Assembly (NCBI GenBank): GCA_016297675.1
Contig: JAEDGE010000033.1
Coordinates: forward strand, 1-16,308
From: Oscillospiraceae bacterium
Lineage (GTDB): Bacteria; Bacillota; Clostridia; Oscillospirales; Ruminococcaceae
DNA: 16,308 bases
Direction: 5' to 3'
Positions 5,068 to 13,474 of this stretch are shown here, piece by piece (position 1 is the first letter of the stretch; each line of letters opens with the position of its first letter). The position numbers and the translations under genes were made by a program. The notes beneath the pieces are model-generated. The model was not told the DNA's origin, did not search any database, and saw only the letters and a list, made by a program, of their open reading frames with translations.

Positions 5068-8000
5068 TCAAATATCAATATCAATATTAAAATTCTGCCG
5101 ATACGGCTTTGACTGTGTTGCGTCATTTAAAACCGGCGGATGCAAGGGTTCTGCCTTCGGTGCAGGTGACGGCGTCGGGGTAATCGCTTTTTTCTGCGGT
5201 GCAGTCTTTCCATTCGACTTCGGCACTTCCGGCTGCGGCGGCATCGAGAAGTTTTCCCACTCCTCTTCTATATACGTCATAGTTGTGGGATCAGATGGTT
5301 CTTCCGTTGTTTCCGGCTGCGTGCAAGCTGTTGATTCTGTTGCTTTTGATGCAGTCGTTTCTTCTATTGCAACCGGTTTTTCAACAGCTGCTGACTGCGG
5401 TTCTTCTGGCGATATTTTGATGGATTCCGACAGATGCTCTGGTACAGGCGTTTTTTCCACTGTCTCGCCTGAAAATGGAAATGTCACAACTGGTGTCTCT
5501 GGCTTATTTTGTGAATTCCGCTCGTCTAACGGATTGGGAAGCGGAAAGTCCATCACAGTTACGCCCTGAGAATCCGACTGTTCTTCCTTTGCAGCCGCCG
5601 CTTTTACTGCTTTGGATGGAATCATACCGGCTGCCTCTAACATCTCTTTGAAGGTCTGAGATTTTTTCGGTTCTTCCACTGGCTTTGTTTTTTGCGGTTC
5701 TGGCTCCGGCTGCAACGCCTGCACTGCCTGTTGCAGCGTTCTTTCTGCATCCGCAGCGGCTTTCTTCTTTGCAAGTTCCTTTTGCTTTATCGCAAAGGCA
5801 TGTTCTTCTGCGGCTGCCTGTGCAGCGGTTGTGACAGTCAGAATATCCGGCATCAAGGTATAATTTTCCGGCACTTCCAGCACATCCAGTTTAAATTCTC
5901 CGCTTTTCAAGGTCATTTGCAGCGTATGTGTGCCAACTTTCAACTGATCCATTGTCAAGCATGCCTGCCGTGGAGCACAGTATGGCACAAATAACGTCTC
6001 ATACAATACTTCTCCATCCAGCATTACCTGAAACTCTGCATTTTTAGCTGTTCCGATTACGGCAATGCCAGAGCCGGTAAACTGACACGAAAAGGCAGCC
6101 TGCGGCTGGGCTTTCATCGAAGTCCGATGATAGAAACGGCAGGATTCCGTTGTACAAATATCCCAATAGTCGTTATAAAAGATTTCCTCTGAAAAACAGT
6201 CCACTCGTCTGACATACAGTGGCAAAATCGGCATCGGCACGACTTTCAGATTCCGGAAGGTATTCATTTCGTAGTCACTGCAAAGGGAAATTCGTCCGGA
6301 GTTAATCGGGCACTGCGGTCGGTAAGTCGTCAGCAAATCTCCATTGAGGAAAAAGAAAATAGAGTCTCCCAGAATCAACAACTTCAGCTTGTTCCAATCA
6401 GTTGCCCGAACAGTGTAGGAGGTTCCTTCTGCTGCAACATTGTCCATATCTAACAGTTGCCAGCGACCGTCTCCATAGAGAACCCCGGTATAGCCACAGC
6501 GAGACGAGGTTTCACATGTGATAGCAGAGTTATACCGCACACCCAGACCAGCATAGTTTTCCGCATCCCGATTGTCTAACCGCACTTCAATCTCGGCACT
6601 ATAACTTCTCCAGCGGTCATCGCCCAGACAGGTAATCGGTTCCGGTGTGCCACGAAACCGCCAGTTTGCGGGAATGTTTCCCTTTTTAATTCGCTGACAC
6701 AGAATATCCCCATCCTGATCGGAATGAATCAACTCAAATGCTCCGCCCTGATCTGTGGTATATCTTGGTGCACAACCACGCACCATAATTTCATCTTCCC
6801 GATACCGGAAGGTATCCTGATAGGGCAGCGGCAGTCGCTCTGGACTGGGAATGGTACGAGAAAATGTTTCCACACCATTGACCCAACTGGTATCCAATGT
6901 CGTAATTGTCATGATACTCTGTGGCGGTACCTTGATAAAATAGGTCTCCCCATTTTTATGACTTGGCTTTACCGGCTTACCACGCCGAAACCAGTTTGCA
7001 TCATACGCTTCACCGGCATTCGGTCCAGTGGTGAGAATCGTAGAAAGCGTGCGGTTGGTAAAGCCCATATCTTTAAGCTGTACCGAATAGGTACGTGGGA
7101 AAAGGTCTTCATTGGTAAAATGCATGGTCATTTCCGACCGATCCGGAGAAACCAGCGTCATAAAATTGTTGCTGGTGTTTTCAATGGCATGATTCTCTTC
7201 CCCGTCTCCATAGCAGGCTCCATTGACAAATAACCAGCCCTTCGGAGAAAATCGGCTAAAATGCATTGCCATCCAGAAACCGCTGTCCATCCGATAATGT
7301 CCCGACCACGGTTCCTGTGCAGAAATCAAATGTTTTGGCGCATCGTATGCACCATCATAATTGGCGGCAATTGCCGGACGGAATTCATACATACACATTT
7401 TCCCGTTATAGTAGCTATTGATAATCCGGTTGGCAATATCAATTGCACCATTTTTTCCGGCAATTCCGGACTGGTCTGCCTGTACGGTTAATTCTGATAA
7501 ATTACAGGGGGCACTGCCCTGACTGTACCAGATTTCCTTTCCATACGCCTCATTTAGCAGATTGGTGTAGGAATCGCCAAATGTAGTATCATGCAGCCCG
7601 ATGACATCAATCGCATTTCGCAATGGTGCATTTTCCACCATCTGTGCAGCCACATTCCGTGTCCCAACCTCATCAGATGCAACAATCTTAATTTTTCGGT
7701 AATCATAGGGAGCTTTCTTTTCATGATCCAGACGATACCGCAGAAAAAGAATCCATGCTTCATCCGTGGTATCCGTCTCATTTTGGTCTGCACTGATAAA
7801 GTTAAATTTCAAACCGTAAATCTGATAAGCCGCTTCTAATGTTTCTTTATACCAAGTATAGCGGGCATTTAAACCATGTTCCTGACTGACGGTAAACGCT
7901 CTTGCAACCCACGCCGGTTCTCCCCAGCGAAGCAAGTCCAGTGTAATATCTGGGTTGATGGCTTTGGCATCGGCTGCAAACTGAAAGCCGGCACCTCTTG

Positions 8001-8349
8001 TCACGTCCGCATGTTCTTCCGCTGTCCGCTTGGTTGCCGGCTCTGTGCCGGCAGAGGAATTGACATCTGCACCCAGCTCTAACTTAATGTGAGACAAGCC
8101 AATGCCATAATCCTTCTGAAACAACAGCCGCATAATTTCTTCGTATTCTTTCGGATGCTCTACCTTATAATCCAGCAGCAGACGGGAGGCATTATTGGCA
8201 GAAATACATCCAAGGCCACGATAGGAGGCGGCAGGATTTTCATTTGCCTGTGTGCCGTCTGCTATAATTTCCATGGATGCAACGCCGGATTTTCCGGTCA
8301 TTTCAGAAAATTTTTGAAAAAGCTGTGAGTTTTTCAATGTAAAATCCAT
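5068..8349 (-). CDS. GH59 (galactocerebrosidase)-like protein, likely catalytically impaired, with long disordered tail
   Basis: A 1093-residue protein; ATG 8349 follows AGGAAGGG. Order: TIM barrel about 40-350; beta-sandwich about 375-500; lectin-like domain about 505-705 (as in GALC); another jelly-roll-like domain about 710-826; Ala/Lys/Glu-rich probable coiled coil 843-880; Pro/Glu/Thr-rich low-complexity tail 881-1093 ending NFNIDIDI. Matches to GALC include GLGCISANNASRLLLDY (46-62), GTEP (101-104), IVASD, IDVIGLH, and an exact AQEPWSGHY (344-352). The acid/base Glu aligns with E191 (DQNET). The nucleophile Glu of GALC (LWSSED) aligns with Q277 in IWYSQGSAP, encoded CAG at 7519-7521. 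GH59 enzymes cleave terminal beta-galactose; loss of the nucleophile predicts little or no hydrolysis. No signal peptide or anchor is visible, which is unusual for this fold. It sits between trmB (20 nt upstream) and the PsbP-like gene. Confidence 0.85.
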   Translation of the reverse strand: MDFTLKNSQLFQKFSEMTGKSGVASMEIIADGTQANENPAASYRGLGCISANNASRLLLDYKVEHPKEYEEIMRLLFQKDYGIGLSHIKLELGADVNSSAGTEPATKRTAEEHADVTRGAGFQFAADAKAINPDITLDLLRWGEPAWVARAFTVSQEHGLNARYTWYKETLEAAYQIYGLKFNFISADQNETDTTDEAWILFLRYRLDHEKKAPYDYRKIKIVASDEVGTRNVAAQMVENAPLRNAIDVIGLHDTTFGDSYTNLLNEAYGKEIWYSQGSAPCNLSELTVQADQSGIAGKNGAIDIANRIINSYYNGKMCMYEFRPAIAANYDGAYDAPKHLISAQEPWSGHYRMDSGFWMAMHFSRFSPKGWLFVNGACYGDGEENHAIENTSNNFMTLVSPDRSEMTMHFTNEDLFPRTYSVQLKDMGFTNRTLSTILTTGPNAGEAYDANWFRRGKPVKPSHKNGETYFIKVPPQSIMTITTLDTSWVNGVETFSRTIPSPERLPLPYQDTFRYREDEIMVRGCAPRYTTDQGGAFELIHSDQDGDILCQRIKKGNIPANWRFRGTPEPITCLGDDRWRSYSAEIEVRLDNRDAENYAGLGVRYNSAITCETSSRCGYTGVLYGDGRWQLLDMDNVAAEGTSYTVRATDWNKLKLLILGDSIFFFLNGDLLTTYRPQCPINSGRISLCSDYEMNTFRNLKVVPMPILPLYVRRVDCFSEEIFYNDYWDICTTESCRFYHRTSMKAQPQAAFSCQFTGSGIAVIGTAKNAEFQVMLDGEVLYETLFVPYCAPRQACLTMDQLKVGTHTLQMTLKSGEFKLDVLEVPENYTLMPDILTVTTAAQAAAEEHAFAIKQKELAKKKAAADAERTLQQAVQALQPEPEPQKTKPVEEPKKSQTFKEMLEAAGMIPSKAVKAAAAKEEQSDSQGVTVMDFPLPNPLDERNSQNKPETPVVTFPFSGETVEKTPVPEHLSESIKISPEEPQSAAVEKPVAIEETTASKATESTACTQPETTEEPSDPTTMTYIEEEWENFSMPPQPEVPKSNGKTAPQKKAITPTPSPAPKAEPLHPPVLNDATQSKPYRQNFNIDIDI

Positions 8350-8369
8350 AACTGCGATCCCTTCCTATA

Positions 8370-9044
8370 TCATGATAAATTTTCCTGCTGCAAGATCGGA
8401 CGAGCAATGAGAAATTTAATGGTTTTCCCCATTTCTTCAAACATTGCCTCATGCTCCGTGCGAAAGCTCTGAATATTTGGTTCTTTGTGCAAATTGGTCG
8501 TCTGAAATACAATTTCAAAATGACATTCCTGAAAATAAGCAATCGACTCTTGAAATAAATCGTCATCATCTGTCTTAAACCAGATTTCACCATCCAATAC
8601 CGAACGATACTGTTCCAACTGCCGTGGATGCGTCAGACGGCGTTTCTTATGTTTTCCCTTCGGCCACGGGTTACAAAAATTGATATAGATCCGGTCGATT
8701 CGGTCTGCCGGAGAAAAATATTCTGAAAACTGCATCAAATTACAGATAAAAATCCGAACGTTATCCAATGGCAACTGTTTTTCTGCATAGGCTGCCTCCA
8801 GCTTTCGCTTTGCCAGAACCAGCATTTCATTTTTGATGTCCATTGCAATATAGTGATAATCCAGATTGGCTGGAGCTTCCTGTGCAATAAAACCACCTTT
8901 TCCGCAGCCCAATTCCAGCCGGATCGGTTTTTTCTCTCCCGGAAATACCGTATTCCAGTTTCCGGTATATGTCTTTGGTTCGGAAATATAAAACGGACAC
9001 GCCTCCAGTTCCGGCTTTGCCCATGGTTTGTGCCGTATACGCAT
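8370..9044 (-). CDS. trmB: tRNA (guanine-N7-)-methyltransferase TrmB
   Basis: A 224-residue SAM-dependent enzyme that methylates G46 of the tRNA variable loop. Visible features (from ATG 9044): N-terminal MRIRHKPWA, typical of the family; SAM motif I LELGCGKGGF (43-52); motif NFCNPWPKGKHKKRR (122-136), where Asn replaces the Asp of the E. coli-type DPWPK, a variant I recall from other clostridial homologues; GEIWFKTDDDDLF; and a C-terminal TEHEAMFEEMGK that matches the family's TEYE-F---G ending. ATG 9044 is preferred over the in-frame TTG at 9056, because the TTG abuts the AAAGGA ribosome binding site. It is the first gene of the operon with the GH59-like and PsbP-like genes. Confidence 0.93.
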   Translation of the reverse strand: MRIRHKPWAKPELEACPFYISEPKTYTGNWNTVFPGEKKPIRLELGCGKGGFIAQEAPANLDYHYIAMDIKNEMLVLAKRKLEAAYAEKQLPLDNVRIFICNLMQFSEYFSPADRIDRIYINFCNPWPKGKHKKRRLTHPRQLEQYRSVLDGEIWFKTDDDDLFQESIAYFQECHFEIVFQTTNLHKEPNIQSFRTEHEAMFEEMGKTIKFLIARPILQQENLS

Positions 9045-9088
9045 TCTGTATGTCAATCCTTTCTATGCAAGCAGATTCTTTCCATTCC

Positions 9089-9117
9089 ATTATACCATAC
9101 TTCCTGCAAAAAAGCAA
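9089..9117 (-). promoter_or_regulatory. Extended -10 promoter of the trmB operon
   Basis: On the minus strand a perfect TATAAT (9089-9094) is preceded by TGG, giving an extended -10. TTGCTT (9112-9117) lies 17 nt upstream as a partial -35. The start is expected about 40 nt before ATG 9044. The bases from 9118 to 9244 are AT-rich with no further feature seen. Confidence 0.65.
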
Positions 9118-9244
9118 AGGAATTATGAGAAAAAAGAGAGAAAAATTACTGATTTTTATGATACACGCAGCGTTGTATGCCCGATTTTAAAAAATATACA
9201 AAATAGTTTCCCTAAATCATGGATATGATTGGTCAATTTTTACA

Positions 9245-9286
9245 ATAAAAAACCTGCATCGCCTGATTTCCACAGCGATGCAGGTT
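9245..9286 (-). terminator. Terminator of the dCMP deaminase transcript
   Basis: A 12-bp perfect stem, AACCTGCATCGC (9251-9262) with its complement at 9275-9286 and a 12-nt loop. On the minus strand a T-rich run (TTTTTTATTG) overlaps and follows the hairpin base. It starts 25 nt after the stop codon. Confidence 0.85.
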
Positions 9287-9310
9287 GAGAATGATTTTTA
9301 TTTTGTGGGA

Positions 9311-9790
9311 TTACAGCACCAGTTGTACCGTTTTCTGCATCGGCTCATAGGCACGACAGGAAACGCCTGCCATCCGAAACATCTGTACCGATGCTTTTGT
9401 GCTTTCCGCATCTGCATATTTATTGTCCAAATAAATCACTTCCCGAATGCCGCTTTGAATGATTGCCTTTGCACACTCATTACAGGGAAATAAGGTGACA
9501 TAGAGCCGACAGCCCTGCAAGCTGGCTGCATTGCGATTCAGAATTGCATTTAATTCTGCATGGCACACATAGGCATATTTCGTATCCAAAAATCCGCCCT
9601 CTCGTTCCCACGGCATCTCGTCATCCTTGCAGCCAGTCGGCATCCCATTGTAGCCAACAGAAACCACTTTATTCTCCTGATTGACAATGCAGGCACCCAC
9701 CTGTGTGTGATTATCCTTGCTTCTCTGAGCAGAGAGCAGAGCGACCCCCATAAAATAGGCATCCCACGAAAGATAATCGGTTCGCTTCAT
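9311..9790 (-). CDS. comEB: dCMP deaminase family protein (ComEB-like)
   Basis: A 159-residue zinc-dependent deaminase expected to convert dCMP to dUMP for dTTP synthesis in the cytoplasm. The cytidine/deoxycytidylate deaminase motifs are intact: CHAELNAI (HAE 77-79: Zn ligand H77, proton shuttle E79) and FPCNECAK with Zn ligands C103 and C106. Upstream landmarks also fit: TQVGACIV and GYNGMPTGC, the latter typical of the dCMP branch. The length matches single-domain bacterial forms such as Bacillus ComEB. The gene begins 21 nt after the stop of the proximal GH5 gene on the same strand with no visible terminator or promoter between, so it may be read from the cellulase promoter. AAGGGA lies a rather long 13 nt before the ATG. 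Confidence 0.9.
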   Translation of the reverse strand: MKRTDYLSWDAYFMGVALLSAQRSKDNHTQVGACIVNQENKVVSVGYNGMPTGCKDDEMPWEREGGFLDTKYAYVCHAELNAILNRNAASLQGCRLYVTLFPCNECAKAIIQSGIREVIYLDNKYADAESTKASVQMFRMAGVSCRAYEPMQKTVQLVL

Positions 9791-9811
9791 ATGATTTCTG
9801 GTTCCCTTCTA

Positions 9812-11590
9812 TTAGGATTCTGCTGGAAACGTTGTAATTTCTCCCAACAGATACCGCCGATACAAGATGGCATCCACCACATTCAGCACACCATCTGCAT
9901 TGACATCGGCATTTTCAAAATAATAAACAATATCTATGATTGGCATTCTCAGCAAATGCCGGTTGAGCAGAACCAAATCCAATACGCCGACTTTTTTATC
10001 TCCGTCAACATCCCCACAGAGCGTTTCATCCGGCAAGCTTGTAGTAGTGGTTGTCTGCGTCGTGGTGGTCGTGGTCGGCTTCGTTGGTTCGGTTGTCGGC
10101 TTGGTATAATCTGACCCAATGACCGTACCGCCGTCCAGATTGCTGCCCTCTGTAGAAGCATAGGAAGCATAGAATTCGGAAAGTGACAGACCTGTCCCAT
10201 TGTTACCCAGTGCCTTTTCATGATCCAGACCGATAAACTTTCCTGTTTCCTGCGTCTGCCAGAGAGAAGGTTCAAAGAGAGCATATTTATCTTCTTCCCA
10301 TGTAATGGTCGTTTTGCTGGTTGTCTGGTCAAACGCAAAACCTGCCCACAATCCGCCCGTATCACCGGAATTGGTATTCAGACACCAGAAAGTGTGGTTG
10401 ATGTGGTTTGCAATCATATACTCTCGCAGCAGTTCCATCCACTTTTGATTCTTATCTCCATCCATAAAGCCGCCCCATTCGCCAATCAGCAACGGAGCAA
10501 TTTCCTGATCATTGATATATGCCCAAGTATCATACCAATAGTCATCCAGAAGAGACTGTGTATCAAAATCCTTTTGGAACCATGTCTGGTCGTAAACAGA
10601 CGGACCATAGTCATGCGGAGAATATACAATCTGACTGGTTCCGGAATCCGGCACAACCGGATACTCCTTAACACCACGCAGATTGCCGCCCCACCATGCC
10701 GGAATATACGGCGGGTCGGTCTTAGAATCCGGCTGCCCCCAAGTATAAGCATCACTCTTCAAGGACTGCTCCACGCCTTCAATAAAGATCAATGCATTCG
10801 GATTGACGGAAAGAATCGAATTGGCACACTTTGTAGCAGCATATGCCCAGTTATTTTCATCCGTAGAACCATCCCACTTTGCAGCAGTTGCCCCTTCCTG
10901 TCCTTTGCCGTGCGGCTCGTTTTTCAAGTCATAGCCAATCAGCGTATCATCATTGCTGTACTTTTCTGCCAGCCATGTCAACGTTTCAATCCACAAATCC
11001 GTGGTCACCGTCGTACCGTCTGCGGTTTCCTTGCCGTACCACAAATTATAGTTGTGACCGGAGTTATCCGTATGCGGACTATGAATGTCAATAAAGGCTT
11101 TCAATCCATATTTTTTACATTTCTGCATGATAATATCAAAGATTTCCATGCTGTTCTTGATGGTACCGTCTTCATTACAAAAGTCCACATTGATGGTGTA
11201 ATAAGGCGGATTATTCGTTGCCGTGACACTGGAAACCGGATTCGGTGTCCCGTTCATCCAAGAAATCAATAGCTCTGTTGAAATTGGAAACCGGATGACA
11301 TTCATACCACGGTCTGCAATTTCCGAAAGCAAGTCATCCACATCGGCACTCCACAGATAGTGCACACAGTTTTCTCCGCAGTTAAACCCAAACCAGTTTG
11401 CACCCGTCAGCCAAACTTCGTTGCCGTCCTTGTCATAGAGACGGCTGCCGACTGCATGCAGCCAGTCATCGTTGTTGGTGTCAACTGCCTGTGCGGTCAG
11501 ACTGTTCATACTTGGAAGAGAAGCTGCGGTTACAGTACATGCCATCATCCCTGCAAGCAGGGCAGCTTGCAAGCGTTTGTAAAATTTCAT
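9812..11590 (-). CDS. Secreted GH5 cellulase with type I dockerin (copy 1)
   Basis: A 592-residue cellulosomal endoglucanase candidate. From ATG 11590: signal peptide with MKFYKRLQAALLAGMM and likely cleavage after LTAQA (about 35); GH5 barrel about 40-460; Thr/Pro linker about 495-518; dockerin about 526-585. The catalytic acid/base is E225 in YDLKNEPHG and the nucleophile is E371 in IGEWGG. WWGGNLRG, SPHDYGPSVY-QTWF and NSGDTGG are shared with GH5 subfamily 1 enzymes such as Acidothermus E1. The dockerin has two Ca-binding repeats (GDVDGDKKVGVLDL and ADVNADGVLNVVDA), so it should bind a scaffoldin cohesin outside the cell. ATG 11590 is preferred over GTG 11593: it has better spacing from AAAGGAG and aligns with the paralogue's start. 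It lies 22 nt downstream of the paralogue. An active-site-proximal loop reads NCGENCVHYL, with an extra Cys compared with the paralogue. Confidence 0.93.
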   Translation of the reverse strand: MKFYKRLQAALLAGMMACTVTAASLPSMNSLTAQAVDTNNDDWLHAVGSRLYDKDGNEVWLTGANWFGFNCGENCVHYLWSADVDDLLSEIADRGMNVIRFPISTELLISWMNGTPNPVSSVTATNNPPYYTINVDFCNEDGTIKNSMEIFDIIMQKCKKYGLKAFIDIHSPHTDNSGHNYNLWYGKETADGTTVTTDLWIETLTWLAEKYSNDDTLIGYDLKNEPHGKGQEGATAAKWDGSTDENNWAYAATKCANSILSVNPNALIFIEGVEQSLKSDAYTWGQPDSKTDPPYIPAWWGGNLRGVKEYPVVPDSGTSQIVYSPHDYGPSVYDQTWFQKDFDTQSLLDDYWYDTWAYINDQEIAPLLIGEWGGFMDGDKNQKWMELLREYMIANHINHTFWCLNTNSGDTGGLWAGFAFDQTTSKTTITWEEDKYALFEPSLWQTQETGKFIGLDHEKALGNNGTGLSLSEFYASYASTEGSNLDGGTVIGSDYTKPTTEPTKPTTTTTTQTTTTTSLPDETLCGDVDGDKKVGVLDLVLLNRHLLRMPIIDIVYYFENADVNADGVLNVVDAILYRRYLLGEITTFPAES

Positions 11591-11612
11591 CACAAAAACT
11601 CCTTTCCCATAA

Positions 11613-13415
11613 TTATTCTATTGGAAACTTCGTAATTTCTCCCAATAGATATCGCCGACACAAGATGACATCGACAACATTCAAAATCTGGTCGCCATTC
11701 ACATCCGCTGCCTGAATCTGCACCACTACGGTTGTATCTGGCAGCTTGTTGATCAAATATTGATTCAGCAGTACCAAATCCAATATACCCACTTTTCCGT
11801 CTCCGTTCACATCCCCATAAATGGTTTCATCCGGCAGTTTTGTAGTGGTTGTCGTCTGTGTCGTGGTTGTGGTGGTTGGCTTGGTCGGTTCAGTTGTCGG
11901 CTTGGTGTAACCTGCATCAATTATGGTACCACCATCCAGATTGCTGCCCTCTGTGGAAGCATAAGATTCATAAAATTCTGTTAAGGACACGCTGGAACCA
12001 TCTGTACCGAGTGGTCTTTCATGGTCAAGGCTGATATACTTTCCAGTTTCTAATGTCTGCCACAGGGATTCTTCAAACATATTGTATTTTTCTTCATCCC
12101 ATGTCATAAAGTCATACTGCAACAGACCGCCAGTATCGCCAGAGTTTGGATTCAGACCCCAGAACGTATGGTTGATATGATTCTTAATCATATAATCCCG
12201 CAGCAATGTCATCCACTTTTCGTTTTTATCGCCGTCCATATGACCGCCCCATTCGCCAATCAGCAGCGGTGCAATGTCCTGATCATTGATGTATGCCCAT
12301 GTGTCATACCAGTAATCGTCCAGCAAGGTCTGTTCCGTGAAATCCTTGTCAAACCAAGTCTGGTTATAAACAGACGGACCGTAATCATGTGGAGAATACA
12401 CAATCTGACTGGTACCGGAATCCGGTTCAATCGGATAATCCTTGACACCACGCAGATTGCCGCCCCACCATGCACCGTACCATGGAGAAACATCCGCAGA
12501 AGCCTGCCAGATGTCAGCGGTGTCATAAGTATAGCCCTTTTCTGTCTTCGGATACTGTTCTACGCCCTCTACAAAAATCAGGGCATTCGGATTCACTTCC
12601 AATATGGAATTGGCACATTCTGTTGCAGAATATGCCCAGTTGTTCAAATCCGTGGAATCATCCCATTTCGCAATGTCTGTCGGACAGGTAGTTCCATTAT
12701 AGCCACGTTTTCCGTGTGGTTCGTTCTTGAGATCGTATCCAATTAAAGTATCATCATTCTTATATTTTTCTGCCAGCCAAGTGATGGAATCCTTCCACAT
12801 ATCCCAGGTAATCTGTTCTCCGGAATACGCACCAACTGCCATATTATCTGCATCCGCAGCAGATGGATCATAATACCACAAATTGTAGTTATGACCGGAA
12901 TTGTGAGATGCCGGGCTATGTACATCCACCATCACTTTCAGACCATACTTTTTCATTTTCTGCATGATAATGTCAAAAATTTCCATACTATTTTTTGCCG
13001 GATCTTTCCCGTCCCCATTTTTAGATAGTTCGGGATTGGCATAACAGTTCATACTTTTTACTTCCAGTGGTTCACCATTCATCCAGGAAAGCAGCAATTC
13101 CGTAGAAATCGGCATACGGACAATGTTGATGCCGTGGTTTGCAATATTTGCAACAAAGTCATTGATGTCTGCGGCATACAGACCGTGCGGACTATTTTCC
13201 GTGCAGTTCATACCAAACCAGTTTGCACCGGTCAGCCAGACTTCATTGCCGTCCTTGTCATAGAGTCGGCTGCCAACAGCGTGCAGCCAGTCATCGTTAT
13301 TGTCATCAACAGCCTGTGCGGTCAAACCGTTCATGGTTGGAACAGAAGCAGCCATCCCCGTACAAGCCATCATACCAGCAAGCAAAACAGCTTGCAGGCG
13401 TTTAGAAAATTTCAT
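11613..13415 (-). CDS. Secreted GH5 cellulase with type I dockerin (copy 2)
   Basis: A 600-residue paralogue and the first gene of the GH5 operon. The signal peptide (MKFSKRLQAVLLAGMM..., cleavage after about A35), GH5 barrel (about 40-468), linker (about 503-526) and dockerin (about 533-592) follow copy 1. Acid/base is E232 (YDLKNEPHG) and nucleophile is E388 (IGEWGG). Dockerin repeats GDVNGDGKVGILDL and ADVNGDQILNVVDV keep the Ca ligands. Differences from copy 1 cluster in loops: an insert around 180-204 (DPSAADADNMAVGAYSGEQ), another near 238-248 and a longer segment near 290-315. This suggests altered substrate clefts on the same scaffold. The Pro/Thr linker is identical at protein level to copy 1 but its codons differ, so the duplication is not very recent. 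AAAGGAG lies 6 nt before the ATG; a near-consensus promoter is upstream. Confidence 0.93.
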   Translation of the reverse strand: MKFSKRLQAVLLAGMMACTGMAASVPTMNGLTAQAVDDNNDDWLHAVGSRLYDKDGNEVWLTGANWFGMNCTENSPHGLYAADINDFVANIANHGINIVRMPISTELLLSWMNGEPLEVKSMNCYANPELSKNGDGKDPAKNSMEIFDIIMQKMKKYGLKVMVDVHSPASHNSGHNYNLWYYDPSAADADNMAVGAYSGEQITWDMWKDSITWLAEKYKNDDTLIGYDLKNEPHGKRGYNGTTCPTDIAKWDDSTDLNNWAYSATECANSILEVNPNALIFVEGVEQYPKTEKGYTYDTADIWQASADVSPWYGAWWGGNLRGVKDYPIEPDSGTSQIVYSPHDYGPSVYNQTWFDKDFTEQTLLDDYWYDTWAYINDQDIAPLLIGEWGGHMDGDKNEKWMTLLRDYMIKNHINHTFWGLNPNSGDTGGLLQYDFMTWDEEKYNMFEESLWQTLETGKYISLDHERPLGTDGSSVSLTEFYESYASTEGSNLDGGTIIDAGYTKPTTEPTKPTTTTTTQTTTTTKLPDETIYGDVNGDGKVGILDLVLLNQYLINKLPDTTVVVQIQAADVNGDQILNVVDVILCRRYLLGEITKFPIE

Positions 13416-13474
13416 AAAAAACTCCTTTCCTTTTCGTCAAAACGAACAAAAAAAATCGTACATTCTATAATTTT

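Noticed and set aside
10220..11272. 350-codon open frame on the plus strand
   Set aside because: It is fully antisense to the GH5-dockerin gene, has no ribosome binding site or family motifs, and reads as a frame shadow.
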